This document shows positions 56,693 through 59,073 of a stretch of DNA of 59,073 nt, piece by piece. Origin of the DNA: Microvirga sp. (GTDB lineage: Bacteria; Pseudomonadota; Alphaproteobacteria; Rhizobiales; Beijerinckiaceae); assembly GCA_029266525.1 (NCBI GenBank), contig JAQSWQ010000049.1, positions 1-59,073 of the forward strand, given 5' to 3'. The notes under the pieces were generated by a model. The model saw nothing but the letters and a program-made list of their open reading frames with translations, did no database searches and was not told the DNA's origin. How positions within the stretch are numbered: position 1 is the stretch's first letter; every line of letters begins with the position of its first letter. Made by a program: the position numbers and the translations under genes.

Positions 56693-56754
56693 CCCGATCT
56701 GCTGACGCCCGCGTGCGCCAGACTGTCGAGACCGATGGAAGGAAGCGACCTTCG

Positions 56755-57822
56755 ATGATGGACCGGAGCTTTTTCACGCCAAGTTGCGAGCTGTCGCTTC
56801 GCGAGATCTCCGAGCTCGCCGACACGCCGCTGCCGGCGGATGCCGAGCCCGGGTTCCAGATTCGCGGCGTCGCTCCGCTCGACAGCGCAGGCCCGGCGGA
56901 CCTCGCCTGCATGGACAATCCGGCTTACGCGGAGGAGCTCAGCCCGACGCGCGCCGGCGCCTGCCTCGTACTCGACCGCTTCGCCGACCGGGCGCCGGCA
57001 GAGACCATCGCCATGCCCTCGGCGGAGCCGCTTCGCGCCTATGCCCGGGTGCTCGCCCGGATGTTCCCCGAGGCGGCAAGACCGCAGTCGAACTTCGACC
57101 CCGGCGGTGTCTCGCCGCTCGCAGCCGTTCATCCGACCGCGCGCTTGAGCCAGGACGTCACGGTCGATCCCTTCGCGCTCATCGGTCCGGAAGCGGAGAT
57201 CGGCGTCGGCGCGATCATCGGGGCCCATGCGGTGATCGGTCCGCGCGTGCGGATCGGCTCCGATTGCTCGATCGGGGCCGGCGCGACGGTCACCAACGCG
57301 CTCGTCGGCAACCGGGTCGCGCTGCACCCGGGCGTGCGCGTCGGCCAGGACGGCTTCGGCTACGTCATGAGCCCGAAGGGGCACATGAAGGTGCACCAGC
57401 TCGGCCGCGTCGTCATCCATGACGACGTCGAGATCGGCGCCGGCACCACGATCGATCGCGGCAGCCGCCGGGACACGATCGTCGGGGAGGGCACTAAGAT
57501 CGACAACCTCGTGCAGATCGCCCACAACGTGGTCATTGGCCGCCATTGCGTGATCGTGGCGCAGGTCGGCATCGCCCGCTCGACCACGCTCGAGGATTTC
57601 GTCGCGGTCGGCGGCCACACGGCGGTCGCGCCGGGCCTGCGCCTGGGGCGCGGCGCCCAGATCGCCGCCCATGCCGGGGTCATGACCGACGTTCCGGCCG
57701 GAGGCCGCTGGGGCGGAAGCCCGGCCCGGCCGATGCGCGAGTTCTTCCGCGAGCATGCGACCGTGAAGAGCCTCGCCGCGCGGCGGGGTCGAGGCGCGCC
57801 CCGCGGCGAGGAAACCCGATGA
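56755..57822 (+). CDS. second LpxD-like N-acyltransferase
   Basis: A 355-residue LpxD paralogue 62 bp after lpxB (or overlapping it if GTG 56689 is used; ATG 56755 has GGAAGG ahead and matches the first copy's N terminus). The N-terminal domain differs widely from the first copy, whereas the beta-helix is close: [20 protein letters not shown] and the His-containing [15 protein letters not shown] are kept. The C-terminal [12 protein letters not shown] tail is basic. Intact catalytic features suggest an active enzyme with different acyl-chain choice or expression. It overlaps the DUF488 gene (ATGA). Confidence 0.88.
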   Translation: MMDRSFFTPSCELSLREISELADTPLPADAEPGFQIRGVAPLDSAGPADLACMDNPAYAEELSPTRAGACLVLDRFADRAPAETIAMPSAEPLRAYARVLARMFPEAARPQSNFDPGGVSPLAAVHPTARLSQDVTVDPFALIGPEAEIGVGAIIGAHAVIGPRVRIGSDCSIGAGATVTNALVGNRVALHPGVRVGQDGFGYVMSPKGHMKVHQLGRVVIHDDVEIGAGTTIDRGSRRDTIVGEGTKIDNLVQIAHNVVIGRHCVIVAQVGIARSTTLEDFVAVGGHTAVAPGLRLGRGAQIAAHAGVMTDVPAGGRWGGSPARPMREFFREHATVKSLAARRGRGAPRGEETR

Positions 57823-58262
57823 CGCGGGAGGTCTACACCATCGGATACGAGGGCGCCGACGTCGACCGCTTCCTCACGACGCTGAAGGACGCCGGCGTCG
57901 CGGCCGTCGCCGACGTCCGTGCGGTCGCGCTCTCGCGCAAGAAGGGTTTCTCCAAGAGCCAGCTGCGCGGCAACCTTGCCGAGGTTGCCCTCGGCTACCG
58001 CCACTTCATCGATCTCGGCACGCCGAAGGCCGGCCGCGAGGCGGCCCGCGCCGACGACACCGCGCGCATGCACAAGATCTTCTGCGAGCAGCTCGCGACC
58101 GAAGGCGCGAAAGCCGCCTTCGAGGAGCTCGCGGACATGGCGGGCGCGCAGCCCGTCTGCCTCCTCTGCTTCGAGCGCGACCCCGCCCGCTGCCACCGCC
58201 GAATCATCGCCGAGCGGCTCCAGCAGCGCGGCTTCAAGGCGATCGATCTCCTGGTGATCTGA
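57819..58262 (+). CDS. DUF488 family protein
   Basis: A 147-residue protein with the family start [15 protein letters not shown], the [16 protein letters not shown] segment and the C-terminal [20 protein letters not shown], where a conserved Cys and CHR motif are found. The biochemical function is unknown to me. It is translationally coupled to the second lpxD, probably by chance of operon packing. Confidence 0.85.
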   Translation: MTREVYTIGYEGADVDRFLTTLKDAGVAAVADVRAVALSRKKGFSKSQLRGNLAEVALGYRHFIDLGTPKAGREAARADDTARMHKIFCEQLATEGAKAAFEELADMAGAQPVCLLCFERDPARCHRRIIAERLQQRGFKAIDLLVI

Positions 58263-58328
58263 GCCGCAGGCTCCCGGCTTGCCAGCCCGGCCGTCCCGGC
58301 TCAGGATTGCAAGCGAGAGGGCGGCTCC

Positions 58329-58541
58329 ATGCAGAACTCGATCCCGGCCGAAGAGCAGCACGCGGTGACGCTGACCATCCCCGCCGTGCTGCACGAGCGC
58401 ATCCGCGCCTACCGCGCCGAGCGCGAGCTCGATTCCGACGCCCAAGCGCTGCGCGACCTCATCGAGCGCGGGCTCGAGGCCTATGCGGCCGAGCCCGGCA
58501 CCGTGAAGGTCGATCTCGGCGTCCGCGAAGATCGGGAGTAG
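58329..58541 (+). CDS. small ribbon-helix-helix-like hypothetical protein
   Basis: A 70-residue protein with GAGAGGGC before its ATG. A short strand-like segment (HAVTLTIPAVLHERIRAYR) and a helix (DAQALRDLIERGLEAY) resemble an Arc/MetJ-type ribbon-helix-helix fold, which binds DNA as a dimer. No toxin partner is adjacent. Assignment tentative. Confidence 0.55.
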   Translation: MQNSIPAEEQHAVTLTIPAVLHERIRAYRAERELDSDAQALRDLIERGLEAYAAEPGTVKVDLGVREDRE

Positions 58542-58550
58542 CAACGAAAA

Positions 58551-58570
58551 CGGCGGCTCAAGCGCCGCCG
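58551..58570. terminator. hairpin between convergent genes
   Basis: CGGCGGC (58551-58557) and GCCGCCG (58564-58570) pair across a short loop; on the minus strand, past the rpsU stop, the hairpin is followed by TTTTCG. It most likely terminates rpsU. Confidence 0.65.
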
Positions 58571-58599
58571 TCGAACCGAACAGATCGGAAGCGTTCGCC

Positions 58600-58935
58600 T
58601 TACCGCGGAGTGACCGCGCTCGGCGGCGCACCGGCGCCGGCGCCTCCTCCAAACCCGCCGCCGAAGCCGCCCGGCCTCGGGCCGCGGCCGCGGCCAGGCT
58701 CGATCTTGCGCTTCGGCATCGGCAGGAGCCCCTCGCGCTGGGCCTGCTTGCGGGCGGCCTTGCGGGCGCGGCGGATGGCCTCGGCCTTCTCGCGGGTCTT
58801 GCGCTCGGACGGCTTCTCGTAGGCCTTGCGCTGCTTCATCTCGCGGAAGATGCCCTCGCGCTGCATCCGCTTCTTGAGGACGCGCAGGGCCTGATCGACG
58901 TTGTTGTCGCGGACGAGAACTTGCAAAAGGGTCAT
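58600..58935 (-). CDS. rpsU: 30S ribosomal protein S21 with Gly/Arg-rich tail
   Basis: A 111-residue S21. The core [30 protein letters not shown] followed by [27 protein letters not shown] (each read in parts) is canonical. The tail from ~72 ([34 protein letters not shown]) is glycine/arginine-rich and unstructured; the E. coli protein ends before it at 71 residues. AGGAAGG stands directly before ATG 58935. Confidence 0.93.
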   Translation of the reverse strand: MTLLQVLVRDNNVDQALRVLKKRMQREGIFREMKQRKAYEKPSERKTREKAEAIRRARKAARKQAQREGLLPMPKRKIEPGRGRGPRPGGFGGGFGGGAGAGAPPSAVTPR

Positions 58936-58993
58936 CCTTCCTGAGCGGCCTTTGAGCGCCGCGTGTGGCAGCCCTCCTTAACCGAGGCGGGCG

Positions 58994-59024
58994 CAAAACG
59001 AAAGGCCGGCCGTTTCGGGCCGGC
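58994..59024 (-). terminator. intrinsic terminator of a minus-strand gene to the right
   Basis: Stem GCCGGCC/GGCCGGC (59005-59011 and 59018-59024) followed on the minus strand by CTTTCGTTTT. It should end a transcript arriving from beyond the window and lies upstream of rpsU. Confidence 0.7.
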
Positions 59025-59073
59025 GTGCGAAGCTCGAGGTCAAGCTCCGCAAAATTCATGGTGCGGTCGAGAG

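Noticed and set aside
58994-59059. A gene starting at 59059 on the minus strand
   Set aside because: Its frame runs through a terminator hairpin and then through rpsU out of frame.
1-59073. CRISPR array, prophage or complete insertion sequence
   Set aside because: No regularly spaced repeats, no cas, transposase, integrase or phage structural genes are visible anywhere in the window.

Overview
The window is high-GC DNA (about two thirds G+C by eye) from an alphaproteobacterium, most probably of the order Hyphomicrobiales (Rhizobiales). The evidence is the conserved gene order nuoA-N, birA, RNase J, methylmalonyl-CoA epimerase, DUF1467, proS, lolC-lolD, dnaE, then rpsB-tsf-pyrH-frr-uppS-cdsA-dxr-rseP-bamA-lpxD-fabZ-lpxA-lpxI-lpxB. 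LpxI in place of LpxH, and a GAAC-N7-GAAC LexA box, fit the same group.

Layout. (1) 1-2.7 kb: the 3' part of tRNA-Val(UAC), an intact tRNA-Asp(GUC), an RTX-type Ca-binding protein gene, and an exact 47-bp copy of the 3' part of tRNA-Asp, which together look like the remnant of a tRNA-integrated element; then a HAD hydrolase. (2) 2.8-10 kb: a minus-strand peptide ABC transporter operon (binding protein, two permeases, two ATPases), divergent from an M81/MlrC-type peptidase. (3) 10-12 kb: a TMEM43-like membrane protein and an HdeA-like periplasmic protein. (4) 12.1-27.9 kb: a 14-subunit complex I operon that also carries two related 83-residue coiled-coil ORFs, a 78-residue membrane protein ORF and two palindromic repeats. 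nuoB is interrupted by an apparent 56-nt deletion. (5) 27.9-36 kb: housekeeping genes for biotin ligation, RNA decay, prolyl-tRNA synthesis and lipoprotein export, plus a minus-strand sRNA candidate before proS. (6) 36.2-40 kb: an SOS-type promoter driving a 33-residue membrane microprotein immediately upstream of dnaE, the position I recall for the Caulobacter division inhibitor SidA. (7) 40-41.9 kb: an accessory pocket with an intact Xre/MbcA/ParS antitoxin, a decayed RES toxin, a strong promoter with a long structured leader, and a Cys/Arg-rich ORF. (8) 41.9-58.9 kb: translation factors, isoprenoid and phospholipid genes, outer-membrane assembly and lipid A synthesis with two different lpxD genes, then DUF488, a small helical protein and ribosomal protein S21.

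The strongest candidates for undescribed biology are the SOS-controlled microprotein before dnaE, the paired coiled-coil ORFs inside the nuo operon, the second lpxD, and the tRNA-Asp-bounded RTX cassette. nuoB and rpsB both carry out-of-frame gaps of about 55 nt. In essential genes these more likely reflect assembly error than biology, but they need to be resolved. All family names come from reading motifs and gene order; no database search was run.
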